DNA of 64,000 nucleotides from Yamagishiella unicocca (taxonomy: Eukaryota > Chlorophyta > Chlorophyceae > Chlamydomonadales > Volvocaceae). A model generated the notes under the pieces. The model ran no database searches and was not told where the DNA came from. It saw only the letters and a program-made list of their open reading frames with translations. Position numbers and translations under genes: made by a program. The stretch is taken from positions 992,001 to 1,056,000 of the forward strand of contig BDSL01000008.1 in the NCBI GenBank assembly GCA_003116995.1, written 5' to 3'. Positions 14,401 to 29,400 of the stretch are shown here, in pieces (position 1 is the first letter of the stretch; every line of letters starts with the position of its first letter).

Positions 14401-17400
14401 CGCTTATCGTGCGTGCCTGGCAACCATCTGAGTAGCGTGTGGCAACATCACAGCGAGCGAGCGAGCGAGGAAGCCTATTGTTTTGCTTTATCGGCGTAAG
14501 TCCGGTAGTTAACAGTCGCATTCTCCCCGCCGCCAGTCACGCTAGGTAGGTTAGCCGGCCTGATGAGATAGGGAGGGCCAGCAAGGAGCAATCAACTACA
14601 ATGGCAGGTGCCGATCTGATAACATAGAAAGGCTGCCGCTAAGACTGCTCCGCACCCTCCCGCCGTACGTACGACATAGCCATATTCTGTACTACCTTCA
14701 GCGTCGCTTCAAGCGGCGTCACGTACATCAACCCAAATCCTGAAACGCTCATCCTTCTCTCTAGAAGTCAACGAAGCCAAAAAACATACACACTTCGTAC
14801 ACCTAAATGTTTTGCATGATCATAGCTTTACCGTAATTTCCCTAATATTGATTTCCGTAATATTACAAACACACTTTGTTTGGTCGATGATGGTTGCAGG
14901 AAGGACCATGGGCTGACGATGTAGAGGCTGTAATTTCAGTCACCTGTCGGAACCATGCAGAGGGCGGTGATGGCAACACTGGCGGCATCGGACCGTCATG
15001 CATAGTCAGCATGACAGACGTCAAGCTAGTAGACAATACAGGTAAGCTTTTTTTCCAATACTTCTCAACATCGGTATGGAACTCAAGGCATGAATGTGTG
15101 GTACAGATATGACTCGAGCAAGTGATGCAAGCACCAGCAGCACTAAACCAGAAACTTGGAAGTTATCTTTTGGAGCAGCTAAATCAGCTACAATTAGTAC
15201 CACATACATCACGGGAAATGTCACTGGAAATGAATTTGGGTCACGGCGAATGTTGACGGAAATACAACCGAAACTTCGTCATTATTTGTCCGGAAAACGT
15301 TTCCTTGTTTTATGTGTACACGGGCCACGTAAAAAAGACCTTTTGCATGAGTTTTCCGTGTGCACGCGGACCACCAATTCATCATGACTGTAACTGTTTA
15401 TACACGTCGTTTGGCATAGTACTACAGTGCAATCTGTAAGCATGAAAAGGTGTAACCGCTAGTTCTAGTACATCGCCTAGTGATATGTCGTTGTGTGTCG
15501 CCTAATACGCAATACTGCTTAAGATTTATTTGGGTATTGAAAGTTGTGATTATTAACGGAACATAACGGATGTACGCGATGCTCTTTGTTCATGTGTAAT
15601 ATGCATACAGGTGTTGCGACAAGCGGACTCTACATTTTATGCGATGGGCTTCCATGCAAGATAGACCTCAAAAATTGCATTTTACAGGATAACAAGCTGC
15701 TCTGGCAACCTGCAATAGAAACTTCCAATTTACCGCCAGCAGGATCTGTTGGGAGTCCGGGAGAGCCAGGGACTGGCCTACGGCTGTTCATGGCCATGAT
15801 GCCCTGGCTGACTTATACCTACCCACTGGTTTACTACTGGGCGAAAGTAAGCGGTCTTGTTGCCACACGTACACATAACCGGGAAAAGCTATCGCTTACT
15901 CTATCTCGTAACGCTAAACATTATCCAGTGTGTGGTATGTACCCTTTGTGCTGTGTTCGTAATGGCAGCCATTCAATGCCATCCATCCAGCAATAAGAGC
16001 AGTGCACCGCACGTGATGTGCACATAACTAACAGGCAGGTCAATTCGCATGCAAGTTGAACCAAAAACATAGATGGAACGATACCCGTCTCATACTGCTC
16101 AAATATTCCTGCAGCAACAAGATTTTGATGGTTTGGGAATCGTACCAAATCTGGAGATGGCACCACCTGTCACTGGCCGCACGCTCGGTGCAATTGTAGT
16201 GCACCAACGCAACCCGCCTGACCCGGCGGATTCGGCGATGGTGATGCTTACCATTTCAGGTGGCTCATACAGTGGCAACGATGGGGCTGTTATTATGAGC
16301 ACCGCTGTAGGTGAGTTCATTGCGTCAGAACGCACACACTATTAGGAAGGATCATTTGCACATATAAATTAGCACACATTTTTGCGAACGCAGCGAACAT
16401 CGTACTGCAGTACAAAGGAGACACATTGCTCCCCTTCAAACCCCCAGCCCAGCTAGCTACGTTGTAAAGGAATACGTTTGTCCAATAAATGCCGGTACAA
16501 TTTACGAAGACAACAAAGCGTGTACGCAGTGGGCCTACCTTTGTCAAGCACTCCCGCTCCGTCGGGGTACATAACGAACTATCTATGTACATAGCTACGC
16601 AAGGTGTGGCCACTATTCGCTTACTTCCTGCGTTTCCAAAGTAATCTTTCTTGTGTAAGTGGCTAATTATGATGAGATATGCGGTGGTACCGAATGCTTT
16701 CTAATCGACGTGGCCGCGTAAATGCGTGATATGTGCATCCTCCTTGTAGATTGGAGCAAAATTGCTGGGGGCTATGGCAATTGGTCATCCCGTGATAATG
16801 CAAATTTGCGACACAATGCAGTCATAAAGCTGGATGGCCTCGCTATTCACCAGCAGAGAAGCGGCATGCCAGCTGTATGGCTTCGGTGGCCACGCTCGGT
16901 GGCAGTTACTAATTGCCAGGTAAGTGAGCTGCTCGTCGGCAGGAGTCATAATAGGATTACAGTCATATGTTAAATATATACCGAGAATGTAAGTTCCTCT
17001 TGTCGATGTCTTCCTTCCTAATGCTTCCTTTGAATGTGCGTGCACCGCGCTCCAAAACCGTGACCGTGTGTGCAATGATGATGAGGACATACATAACCGT
17101 GCGTGCACTGCTGAGGACGTACATGACCGTGCGTGCACAGATGAGGACATATCCCCTACTATAGCAGCCGAATCGTTGTAAAAGGCTCGTAACCGGCGCT
17201 ACGATGTGTTTTTTACTACGGCTTACCTGCTACCTTGTGACCTCTTACGAACCCTTGTCCGAAGCCTCCTAAAAGGGTTCGTAACGCCTTTAGGACTGAC
17301 GGACGAGTGCTTTACGACGATTCGGCTGCCATAGGGCATGACCGTGCGTGCACTGAGGGCATTTCGGGTCATGCAGACAACTGGCCATCTATCTTTCCCT

Positions 17401-20400
17401 ATTTGGGATAATATAGAAAGCACAGCAACGACCAGAGCCCAGCAGGGGGCCGTAACCACCAGCTAGAACGTTTGCAAAACATCAAACAGCTAATAATGGC
17501 TTATGTACACATGTTCGTAGGTATGTAGATCTTTTTGACCTAAAAGCTACGTAGCTTGCACCGCTTTTCTGTTAAAGTAGGATGTATACTGAGAACGACC
17601 CAAATTCGCTAAATTGCCACAACATGACCAAATGGCAACAAGGAATTCATACAGGGCGGGTTAGTTAAGTAGGTCGCATGCATCTCTCCCGATATGAGCT
17701 GGTTATTAGGCGGGCCTGCTGTCAAGTCGTGCGACCATGCGCACATTTTGCAGCATATTCTGCATTTTGAACATTTGCATTTGCCTCTTATAATACAGGT
17801 TACAGAAAGCACGGGTGCTGTTTGGCTGGACGAGGTCAGAGATTCTGCCCTGGTTGACGACTGTATTTTTAAAGGTGTGAAAAGATCATGATGCGCCCTC
17901 GAGCTTGTTCCTGTTTTTCCTAATAATCAGTAATAAATAATTCCAGCTCCTGCTGCGCCTGTTTGAATGGACGATATAGGTAATTATGTGCCTGATCAGC
18001 GGTGGCTCTACATCAGAGGATTCACGGCCCTAACTCCACAAGAGGCGCCGCCTATAAATATCCCTTATGAAATGGGCGCTGGGTCCTTCCAAGTTGTTAT
18101 GATACATATGACGCCACTTGGAGAGACACCAAATAATGCTACTGTCGTTAACAGTATCTTCGAAGGTGCGTGGGCCGTTTGCATGCATACGTGCAAATGG
18201 GTATATTTCGATGAATTATCGAACCCATCCAACTGACACTTTCTTCCAACGTGTCGTCGTTGACAGAAAACGCCTCGTTTGTCACGGGGACGCTGTACAT
18301 TGGAGGCTCAGACCATGTTGACATACACGATGAGAACAACCTCCCAGGCCGCACGACTGTAATTGTTACAAATACAAGCTTCATCCGTAACTACTGCAGG
18401 TATTTCTCAAGTGCAGGGATTGCTCTTACATATATGATATGCCGTAGTAATGTCCTATTTTCGTTCTGTCTTATATTCACATACCGTATGATGCAGCATA
18501 TGCCTGCTGTGGCCGTAAGGTACTACTAAACCTACGTACCTACATTTGAATGACAGTGAATTTTTGAACTTCTTAAGCATTTCCCCATTTGGTTGGGTAT
18601 ATGCCACATACATACTGTACCAATGGTTACCAAAGCATTAGGGGCTGCCACACGCACTGCTTTACGCGTAATTCCAACTCCTGTGTTATTGCAGGCGTTC
18701 GTCGTATGGCCTATCACCGTTTGCCAACGAAACAAAATGTCATACTGGAGAGCGACCCCTGTATATCTATCAGGTGTACAGTGCTTCCATCCAACGGTGC
18801 CGGTAAGGGCCTTTCGTGTATTGAGAAAGGCAAAACGCTTATACAGAACACAGAAGCGAATAGTGGTCAATTCACATACAGCCCAGCGGTGACTGACGCG
18901 CCAGTGGAGAGTTGTCCAGGCTGCCAAGTCCCGAGGGGGTCGAAGTAAAATCCTGGATGCATTGATCGGTGGAGGCCGCGGCGCGCCCTTTTCCTACCTT
19001 TCTTGATCTTATGCGGAAGGCAGGCTTCCTAAGCCACTCACTTTTCCTCTCCGAAACATGTCAGACCCACACCCAGGAGGAGTATCATAGCATCATTTAT
19101 TTGTAAACGAGCTTTATTTGCTATCGTGGATAGTTGTCATGTGTATATGACCAGTAAACGTGCGTACGTATTGTACTGCCACAGATTTTATGAAAACCGC
19201 AATGGTGCAGTGTACATCGAGACATGTGGTGGCGCTAGCTTGGACGATAGCATGTTCGTGGACAATCTCCAAACCTATAATTATACAGGTCCCCAAGCTG
19301 ACAGAGGCCACGGTACGAGATTCACATCGGTGTTGATTATCTTCTGCTTGCTGGCTATGTGGTCTTCATGTATTGAAAATGGAGAACACTACTTAGTACG
19401 CGCCATGTGTTAGGAGGGAAAACGCGCCACGTATTCAATATTGATGTACCGGGGAGAAGGGCACGTACGTTGGTGGCAAAGCAATGTTGCTTCTAATTAT
19501 AATGTATGGATGTATTAATGGATATTCTTATATAATATTTAACTTGAAGCTTGAGTGTAAGCAATGTTCCTCCTTAATACGTAATGACCTATTGTATCTG
19601 CCATGTACACAGGTGGTGGAGGGCTAACTGCCATTGCAATCGGTCTGCAAGGCATGTCAATTTCAAATTGTCATTTTGTGAACAATTCCTCGCCTTCTGG
19701 CGGAGGAGCAGGTAACGTGGATAATTTGAAGCATAGGAAGGTTGTACCTACTGGCATATACACAGTCACTGCTGTAAGCGGCAGCTCCTATGTTGATACA
19801 GCCACTCCTGTGACACCCGCCTTGCAGTAATGCTTCGCGAGTTTTATACAGCTAACTTCTTCAATAACAGGTGCGCTCCTTCTGGATGTCAACTATAATA
19901 AGGAAAATGCTTATTCCGGATCAGAACACAGAGCAAACGTGTATATATATGTACTTTGTAACATCGAGCAAGCATGGTCGGATCTACATTCGATGCATAT
20001 CCGCGGGATTAATTACATTTTAAGAGGCATGGCCGTGGCTTACAGCTCAGCTGACCATCAGCCACGGCCATGCACATATGGATGAGCGGAATTCCTGTGT
20101 TCCATGTACCTATGCAGAGCACACGAAGCCACGCATGAGCTGGAACTATACCATATGTTAATAAGGGACATACATTTGCATATTGACCACTGCGACTAAT
20201 GACGTTTAACAGAATACCGGCGAGCAAGCGGTTGGTAAAAATACGGCACTGTGACTTGTTTTCCTTGTTAAGTGTTGGGCACAGCACGACGAGTTAATCT
20301 GAAGAGCGCTAGCCAGTTGAGCTGTTTACGTGCTTGAGCGGCTACTGATAGATTGGCATCGATCCCTGCCAATGGTACAGTTTCATCAGCAACTCCGCCA

Positions 20401-23400
20401 ACTCTTCTGATGGTGGTGCTGTCTGGATGATCGACTCTCAGAAAAAATCCACAGATGCAACATCCCATTATGATGTCATCGAATCATGCCGGTTCGTAAA
20501 CAACACAGCAGGTACTGTCCTTGTGTTTGCATAGTATATTTAGTATGTGTACCATGTTATTTTCGGTATGAATTTTGAAAAAACAATTTATTTATTTTCA
20601 CTGCATGTCATACATTGAAGCACTGTATTGTGCAGAATAAGGTTCTTAGACACCGTCTTTGGGGGGATAAGGACTTTAGAAATTAACCAACTACTGTCGT
20701 ACTGCTCATAGGAAGAAATGGAGGAGCTGTTGCAGCCATCCGAGTTGCTGAAAATGCTGTTTGGTACATAGAATATTCCGAATTTGAAGACAATCGGGCC
20801 ATGATTTATCCGCTTGCCAACATTAAGGATGCAGTTTGGAGAGCTGATATGGCTGGTGGAGGTAAGAAGTCATTTATAGGGCGTTTGGCACATGCTCGCT
20901 TCTGCATTTCGAACGTGAGCATTTGTTCCATATATTTAGTATTCTATGCGCACGTATGTATACAATATGTACATACATGTATTTGCGGCGCTGTGGGATT
21001 TGCTTCAACCCCTGCCTCCAATCCATCTACCTATCCCTACCGAACACGTACCGGTATAAGTCTGGCCTCTTAAGCATTTTCCTTAGTTAAGCCCGGGTCA
21101 ATTGGGGTTGAGCACCACGCACATGGAAGCACTCGCGGCTTGATGATCGATTTAACCCCTTTTATTTTAGGCTTGATTGTGCTGAAATGGAGGACGACAC
21201 ACAACAGCAGTGCAATTACCACACCCGCTATGTCTTACTTTCCTTTGCATATCAAAGGTGCAATATATTCTGAGAAGACACGGACACTGCAAATGAGAGG
21301 CACGACCTTCCGTCGCAACAAGGTAATGGACGCAGAAGCTGTCAAAAGGGCAACGCTAACACTAAGGAAAACCACCAGCAGTGTATATATGAGGACGGTT
21401 GTGTTCATTCTTCTTTGACGCAGTAATAGTGTGCTTACGTGCTAATTGTGGTGCAACAGGTACTTCGACATGCTGGTGGAGCAATCCGATTCGTGGATGC
21501 CTATTTGGTTCAACTGGAAGGCTCATCCTTTGAAAGCAATTCTGCCATTATGGGTGGTGCAGTTGCAGTGACAAGGTAAACGAGATTGCTGTTTGCACTG
21601 TCCACTACCTGTATTTTTTCGGCGATGCTATCCGTGCTTACTGAACTGATCCTTGATGAGTACAACTCACATTTATCCTATGCGGTCATCCACCTGGACT
21701 CCGTCCGGGACTTCAAATATTCTTCCTGTTTGCTGTTCGTGAACTAAAAGAAACCCTGTAAAGACGTCTAAAGAAGACTGAAACATCGCTTACAGGGTTA
21801 TTACGTCCAGACCGCCAAAGCAAATAGTCGAGACGCATATCCTTTTCCTTTCGTAATAAATATACATGTATACGGGATACGTTCCGAACTAGATAAGCGT
21901 ACGTTTATGCCACCTACATCTCACGGCGTATTAGGGAAAACCCGCTTACGTCCAAAGCAGTAACGGTGGTGAGTAAGGCACGCATTAAGAAAGGGAATAC
22001 ATTGCATGTGTAGGGCGACCTTGGTCCTGCTAACGTTTGCAGATAGAGGTAATAAGTGTTATACTACTGCTGTACACATTATTCCTAAGATGGAGCAAGC
22101 AAGGGATGGAGGTTATGGGAAGCTAATAGCTGTGGTCCTGCCTTTTCAGGGCGATTGCCGTGGATGTCACGGACTGTTCGTTTGACAAGAACACCGTGAC
22201 GGATCCGTGGGCCTGGCCGGATACATCTACTGTGCCGGAGGCTAATAACGAGGCTCTACACTTTTCGTTGAGCACAATTGACCCGGGATTTGGCGGTGCA
22301 ATTTATGTAATAAATACGGATCTACAGGTTAAGGATAATGCAACATTTACTGGCAACATGGCAGTAGTTGGTAAGCTTTTATCACTGCACCGATCTGAAG
22401 CCTTCTGGATGCTCAACAGGTTCAACACTACTGACACATGTTTTCCTCCAGGTGGCTCAATCGCCGTACTGTCAACCATGAGCGTACAAATTACGACTCA
22501 ACCGTTAGGAACTGATTGGGCCAATCTTACCATACCTCCAAATGTCGGTGTCGCTCCGGGTGCACCCGTGCTAACAGAGCCATATAATACTCAGGGGATA
22601 ATACCATTTCGCATTCTTTTCGCACACAACATGGCAATGTTGGGTGGCGCAGTGTATATAAGGGATGTTCTTAATGTCGGCCTCAGCTCTACGTTTGGCA
22701 AAACGTTTGCAGAATTCTGGGCGGATAAGGAAACCCTCGAACAGATCAAGGAACGCAATGACAGCCTTGTATCGAACGGATACATTGTGATAGATGAGGT
22801 CCCACGGGAGGAGATTGATGGAGTTGTGTAAGTACGTGCTCGTGCCCACGTGTAATTACCCATTGTATGTGCTTGACATATGAGCACTACCGTTCATTGG
22901 ATTTTGACATCAGATTTCCAAGGGCATTCGCTTATGATCGGAATAAAAACATTATTTTACGTATGACAATGCCGTGCACAGGGGAAACATCGAATTTACC
23001 ATCTACTTGACGCCAGAATCAGTGCCTCTTCTTGGCCAGCCAGACATAGTGATGTTCAACAACACTGCAAATGGTGGTGGCGCTATCTATCTTGATAGCA
23101 TCCAGACGGTGCGTCGCTTGCTGCAACGTACGCCTGCTACTAACAATTGTGCAAGCGTGCGATGGTCTCCATCCCTTGTGTATGTTACATGCTTGCAGGC
23201 CAATGTAAAAAGCTTACGCTTTCTGGCCAACAGCGCCCGTTCGCCACCACTGAGTGAGGATTTCACTGGCTTAAATCAGCGGGAAGCTCAGAATGGCACT
23301 GTAATCGCTAAACCCTGTTTCAACGGGGGTGGAGGTGCTATATGTGTTGTCGGCAAAGCCAGCAGCTATATCAAGGTGCGTGCGTGGCTGGATCCGCTGC

Positions 23401-26400
23401 CTGAATTGCAGCGTTAAATACCTGATATTCGTCGATATGTTTGTAGCGATCGATCCTTCTTCTTCCTTTATGTGTATGCACTGTGATGATTTTTCCTAAT
23501 AAGTTCAATCTGAAATAGGTGATTATGAACGTACTAAAGAAAGTAAACAAACACGCTCACGTTTAGAACATAGAAGCGAATAGTGGCCATGAACGTAGTG
23601 AATGAAGGTTTTAAAAGGTGCAAAACAACAACGGCGTCAAATGGAAAAACGTGTTAAAGTATGAACGATGTGGATTTGTTTCATGCACCCTGTACGCACG
23701 TAGTATATATTCGAATTGGTGTTTCACCCTTCACGATTTCCTCTCAACTCGGTTCAAGCTACTACGTGCTAAGCATGAAGATGGGGTATATAGTAAGGAA
23801 CACATAATGGTTGTCATCTGTTTTTCTACAATACAGATTGAGTCATCCGATATTCGTCTTAACAAAGCGGACGAAGATGGTGGCGGCATTTACGTAGCTG
23901 AAGGGCGCAACTGTATCTCACCAGCTGGGTGCTATAACGTGTTACTTTATAATGTCACACTCTCAGGTATGTGAAGACCCCACAGAACACCGTTTGCTGC
24001 ATGTGGATAACTTCCGTTTCGATGTGTTTGCTACAGGCAATCTCGCTGTTTCTGGTCGGGGAGGTGGCATGTTTTGGATGAATGAGGGGATCGTCGAGGT
24101 CATAGCCTGTGCGGCTGACTCTGAGCGACTCCTAGCTGCAAATGCAACCAGTGGGAACGCGTCATCAACCGAGCCCGCCTCCCAAGCCAATATCACTATG
24201 TTCCTACCACGCCGAAAACCACCATCCATTTGGTACAGCAAACTAGCCCGAGAATACAAGACGATCTTGTTGCGGCATTGGGGTGGTCTGGCAGACGAAA
24301 CGACTAGATTACTTGGCAGGAATGGCTTTCTGGTGCCTGATTCCGTGTTTATTATGGCAGGGCCATCCACGTATTCTGCCATGGTATCCAATACGTCAGA
24401 GAATGGACGAGCCGTGATATTGGTAAATGACACAGATTGGTATGGTATGCCGTACTCTCAGCTGCCATGTGGCGACTGGGAGCATAATTATGCAGCTAGC
24501 GGTAATGACATTGGAACCACACCATATTTTATTTTGGTAGGTTTGCTTTTCATCCGGTAAATCCTGCGTTTGGCTCCGCAGTTTTCCTGAGCCTTCAGAT
24601 CTGTGTAATAGGAAAAATACAATACAATGTTAGGTTAACCGTACATAAGTGTGTGGCAACTGATGCACGAGTACGATATGTGCTATGCCTGATAATCTTT
24701 ATTACTAACCAGGAAGGTTGAAGGTGCATTGCTGATCTTGTACGCTCCTATCCACTTTCAGGCAGTACCGCATGAAGAGTTTTACGGCTCAAACACTGAC
24801 CTACAGCAGAATGTGACGGTGCATGATTGGTTTGGATACAATTGTACCGGTGGCAAGACCACTCATCAGCCTGTGGTAATTGTTCAAGCAGAATCGCCCA
24901 AGGTATATATGCTGCTTGTTTACTGCAATTAATTTCAACCAGCTGCTCGTATGCCAAGCCAACAACCTTCGTTTACAGGTCCTTGGCGCAACCAGTGTGG
25001 TGGCAAGCAATGGAACGGCACAGTTCGTAAACCTCAGGCTGCGGGCTGCTGCAGGGATTCACCGTGTTTTGTTCACAGGGCGTACCAAAGCACCTGATCA
25101 TGATCTGATGCCCGCTGAAGTAGGTTTTAGGATCAAGCGGAAACGAAACTGTCAAGGTTTTAACTTTTCATGTAGCACCTCAATTTTCCATGCAGATTAT
25201 TCATCAACGAAGTACGTATAAGCAGCCCACACTTTGCCTGCTGCATATGCACGCCACCCTGGACTGTTATTACCGGTGTACTAGGTTAACTGTGTGTTGT
25301 TAAATTTGTTACTTTGTGCTGATGCATAACCAGACTACTATGTGCTGATGCATAACCAGACATTGCTGTTAATTTACCCAATTTGTGTGCAATAGATACA
25401 AGTAAACGTCCGTCCATGCGGCATCAACGAGTTTTTATCTCCAGGGAGCCTTGATGAGTGCATCAAGTGCAAGGCAGGATATTACAATCTTGACGCAACT
25501 GCAGTAAGTCATATTATTGTATAGGATAGCATTAGATAGCTTAAAATGCTTGCTAATGACAATATGCACGTATAATTATTAAGAAGATATCACTTACATT
25601 TACAATGCATGGCAAAGCAAGCAATGGGACATACACCCAGGAGGATAGGAAACCATTCATACCACCATTGATGGACATCTCTCACATTGATTGACAACAT
25701 TGTCCGGCGGCAAGAAAAATGGTGAGACATCTTCAGGAGCACTTTTTGATGCCATAAAGGAATCGTGGCGACTGTGAGTGGAGAAGATGGTGGGCCTTTG
25801 TTTGCAACCAGGATTTACCTAGCCTGGGGTGCACCCAGTTGTGCAACAGTTTGGGAGATACGTAGACCTTTCCCAGGACTGATGTCAGTGCAAGCCGAAA
25901 AGTGCATTATTGTGCAGGCCTGTATAAGTCCCAACGCCCGGCCGCCCACATACTATACAATGCAGGATACGTGCACAACCTGCCCAGGCAGTGCAGAATG
26001 CAGCTATCCAGGTGATGGCATGGGCTTCCTGGTGCCAAAGAGTGGGACTTGGCACAGTAGTGTTTTTAGCGACCAGGTACGTGTATTTCCATCTGCGGTC
26101 TGTCTGGCACATGCGTGGTAATTCGCACGTACGCACGGTTCACCTTTGACGCATTCGGGACGGAATAAGCTTTTCTTGAGGGGGAAGTAAGATGCCGTAC
26201 TGACCGCCTCGTGACAGTGAGCATACTGCAGCTGCCGTAAAGATCGACTTGTCATGTTAGGGAAGCTCCAGGACACCAAAAGGCCCATCCGAAAAGGCCC
26301 ATCGAAGAATTTGCTTTTTTATCCATTAATTTGTTGCAGGTCATCGCGTGTCCTAATCCAGCTTCTTGCACAAGCAAAGATCGACTTGTCATGTTAGGGA

Positions 26401-29400
26401 AGCTCCAGGACACCAAAAGGCCCATCCGAAAAGGCCCATCAAATATTTTGCTTTTTTCCATTAATTTGTTGCAGGTCATCGCGTGTCCTAATCCAGCTTC
26501 TTGCACAAGCAAAGATCGACTTGTCATGTTAGGGAAGCTCCAGGTCAACATCTGGCAGGTACATGGGCATTGCAGGATATAGTACCTACATAATTATTAT
26601 TACCCTTGATCTGCATACCCTTCCATTCTATGACCGGCCATACCATCCAGCTCAACTAACGTTTGCCATGTGCGAGTGCAAGTGCAGGCTATCAGAACGG
26701 CGCAAACTAACAGCACTCTTGTAACCAGGAACATAGAGCGACAGATGCATGCTGTGGACCTGAGCTCCGGCACAATACTGGTCCTCAATGCTGCAAGCGC
26801 ACTGATGTAAGTCCCATTTGTATGTAGGGCTCCAAGCAACCAGCCATGCACCGTACTATCTAAACGTTATTGCTTTTTCCTTTCTTAACACCGATCGACC
26901 ACACACATGCATCCAGAATGTACGTCCTTCCATTCTTGATGTACGCCTTTTTGTGCAATCTCTTGGTATTATTCCTGGTTGTAGGCCCAGCTACATGTCC
27001 AATCAATGTGCTGAAGGCTATTCTGGCATATTGTGTGGTCAGTGTGAAACTGGCTATGGATGGGTTAATGTTGCTACATGTACGAAGTGCCCTTCCAAGG
27101 TAAGGATATCTTAGTGCACATGTAGAATGCTTGCTGCCAGGGACGGACTACGTGATCACATGTATAATGAACGAAGGACCTGATCTTGAGCATAACTGGC
27201 GCACTTGTGGATTTCCCTATCTTACTTGTACAGGCCCTTAATGGATTATATTACGCTTTGGCTTCAGTATTTACTCTGTTGGTACTGACTTTTACAGTTT
27301 ATTCCAGCCTTCAACTCAAGGATAATGACGGGCACTTCGTTCATCATGGTCAGGGTGGCATGTCATGGAGGGCTGCTGAAGAAGGCGGCGAAGAAACAAT
27401 AGATGGCTCCAATGGCAACAGTATTGAGAACAGGAATTGCCATATTGACAGCGGCACGGTGTTTGAAGCCAATGAAGAGCCAACATTGCCTCTTCCTGCT
27501 GAGGAGTCCACGTATGCAAGAGATGCCAATAACGGAAATCCGGATGAAGCCATTAGCAACCATTTAGATAACAATATTTCACCGGCAAGAAATCGCCAGT
27601 CAGTGGTTGCACTTACGATGCAGCCCTCTCTCTCGTCCATTGCTCCCAAAGATGCCACCATGGTCGATACAGGGCTGCACCATGTAAAACACCCACCGGA
27701 CCCAATAGCATCGTCTAGGGCGATGATGTCTCTTACCAAGCGGCAGGAGGACACGAAATCACAAGGTCGATTATCTACACTTGTACGCATCCTCATCGGC
27801 TATGTACAGGTAGATAGGCAATAAGTTCAAACGGTGTTTGGGCTACATGAAGTAAAACAGGACTTTGAGGAGAGCGAGGGCGCGGCTTGTCTTACAATGG
27901 ATTTTTTATCTGGTTCAGGTTCTGGCACTGTTAGGTGCCATTCCTCTTTACCTACCGACCGTCATGGATATTTTTTATGGTGTATGCAACCAGGCAACAA
28001 GCTATCCAGGTAAGGTTGCAGCATACTACTAAAGACGAGAAACACTCCAGAAGCAGCACATTTATTTAGTATTCTCTATCATTGAATTGTCAACCGGGCA
28101 TCACTATTAGGCATTTTGGTCATCATCGCTTATTCAATTTGCAAACAAGGTTGCTAAACACAGGCAACTGCAAAAATCACGAAGTGTGTATTGATCCATC
28201 ATGCTGGCTGTGCAATAACTGTGTTGCTTCGTTGTTTGGTCTATTTGCCTGACAACTCAACTTGCAAGCAAGTGCAACTGCAGGCACACTAGTATCTCTC
28301 GATTGCTCTCTATCATCAAACATGGCTATTTCAAATGCGGTGACTCGTGTGCTGATCAGCGTGCTGGCACCAGCGTACACCTTCATTGGCTTCATCATCG
28401 TATCAATGACGTCAAGCACTGTGGTGCATTATATTGCACGGTATGTGTAATGGAATGGCTATGTTTTCCCAATGAATATTGCTTTCTTTGGTGTTTCCGT
28501 TGCAAGCAACGCATATTCTTCCTCAAGTGCCAATTTTCGCATTGCGGGTAAGATGTAATCTACAAATTTAGTGCTTCTTCGTGTTGCTTTTTCGTAACAG
28601 GTGCAGAAGTGCGGTGCCCACCAGCGACAGTGTACTTGCCCTGATTGGGACAAACCTGCAGAGGCAGGTCGTTGTTGCCTTCAGTGCTATTATGTTCTTC
28701 TTCTACCCCAGCGTTTCGAAGTCATTACTATCGATATTTTACTGCCAGGGGGTCGACTCGGCCGAAACAACCAATCCCTTAATGGTATGGGCATGTCTAT
28801 TGAACGGTTACCTAACTCCTTCCCCAATTGACTAATAGCTAGGTTAATGAATTGCAGGCTGGCCTGGGTCTACAGACTGCGAGCATCTGGCAGCAAGATT
28901 TTAGTTCAGCATGCTTTGAAGGAGAGCATTTGGCCTTGGTTTTCGGACTGGGAGTTCCTGGCTTGCTGATATTTGGCATTGGTAGGTTATTTGTGTGCAG
29001 TGTTATGATACGTGTAAGATTTAATTGCATCCTTCACCTGAGGCTCGATAATTTGGGCCGCTCTGCAGTTCCATCGTGTTCCTTTCATGTGTGTCAGTCA
29101 AGCGCATCATGCCATTGCAACTAAGGTTTTCCTTTCCAGTACATTACCCCTCTCCAACAATCGGAGTATTATTCGTAACATTACTTATGTTCAAAACGTC
29201 TAAGCAAATAATTGGAAATAACATGTGTTATATTTTGGATCATATTAAAGGATATTGTGAAATGTTGTCAACATTTTCACGGTTCGTTTGTATCTAATCC
29301 TCCCTCCGCACATAGGTGCTGTTTGACATTAAAAAACCTCCGCTTATTCCAAAACTATCGCTGATTTGTCATATCATACTACGTTATCGCGCCTTATTTC

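Noticed and set aside
15107..15240. Open stretch after an AG acceptor (DMTRASDASTSSTKPETWK...) within gene B, possible extra exon
   Set aside because: It starts in phase but has no donor that returns to phase for the exon at 15611, whereas exons 15041 and 15611 join perfectly and gene A has no counterpart.
26252..26551. Minus-strand open frame with an internal repeat (VSWSFPNMTSRSLL)
   Set aside because: It is the antisense reading of the duplicated gene B exon.
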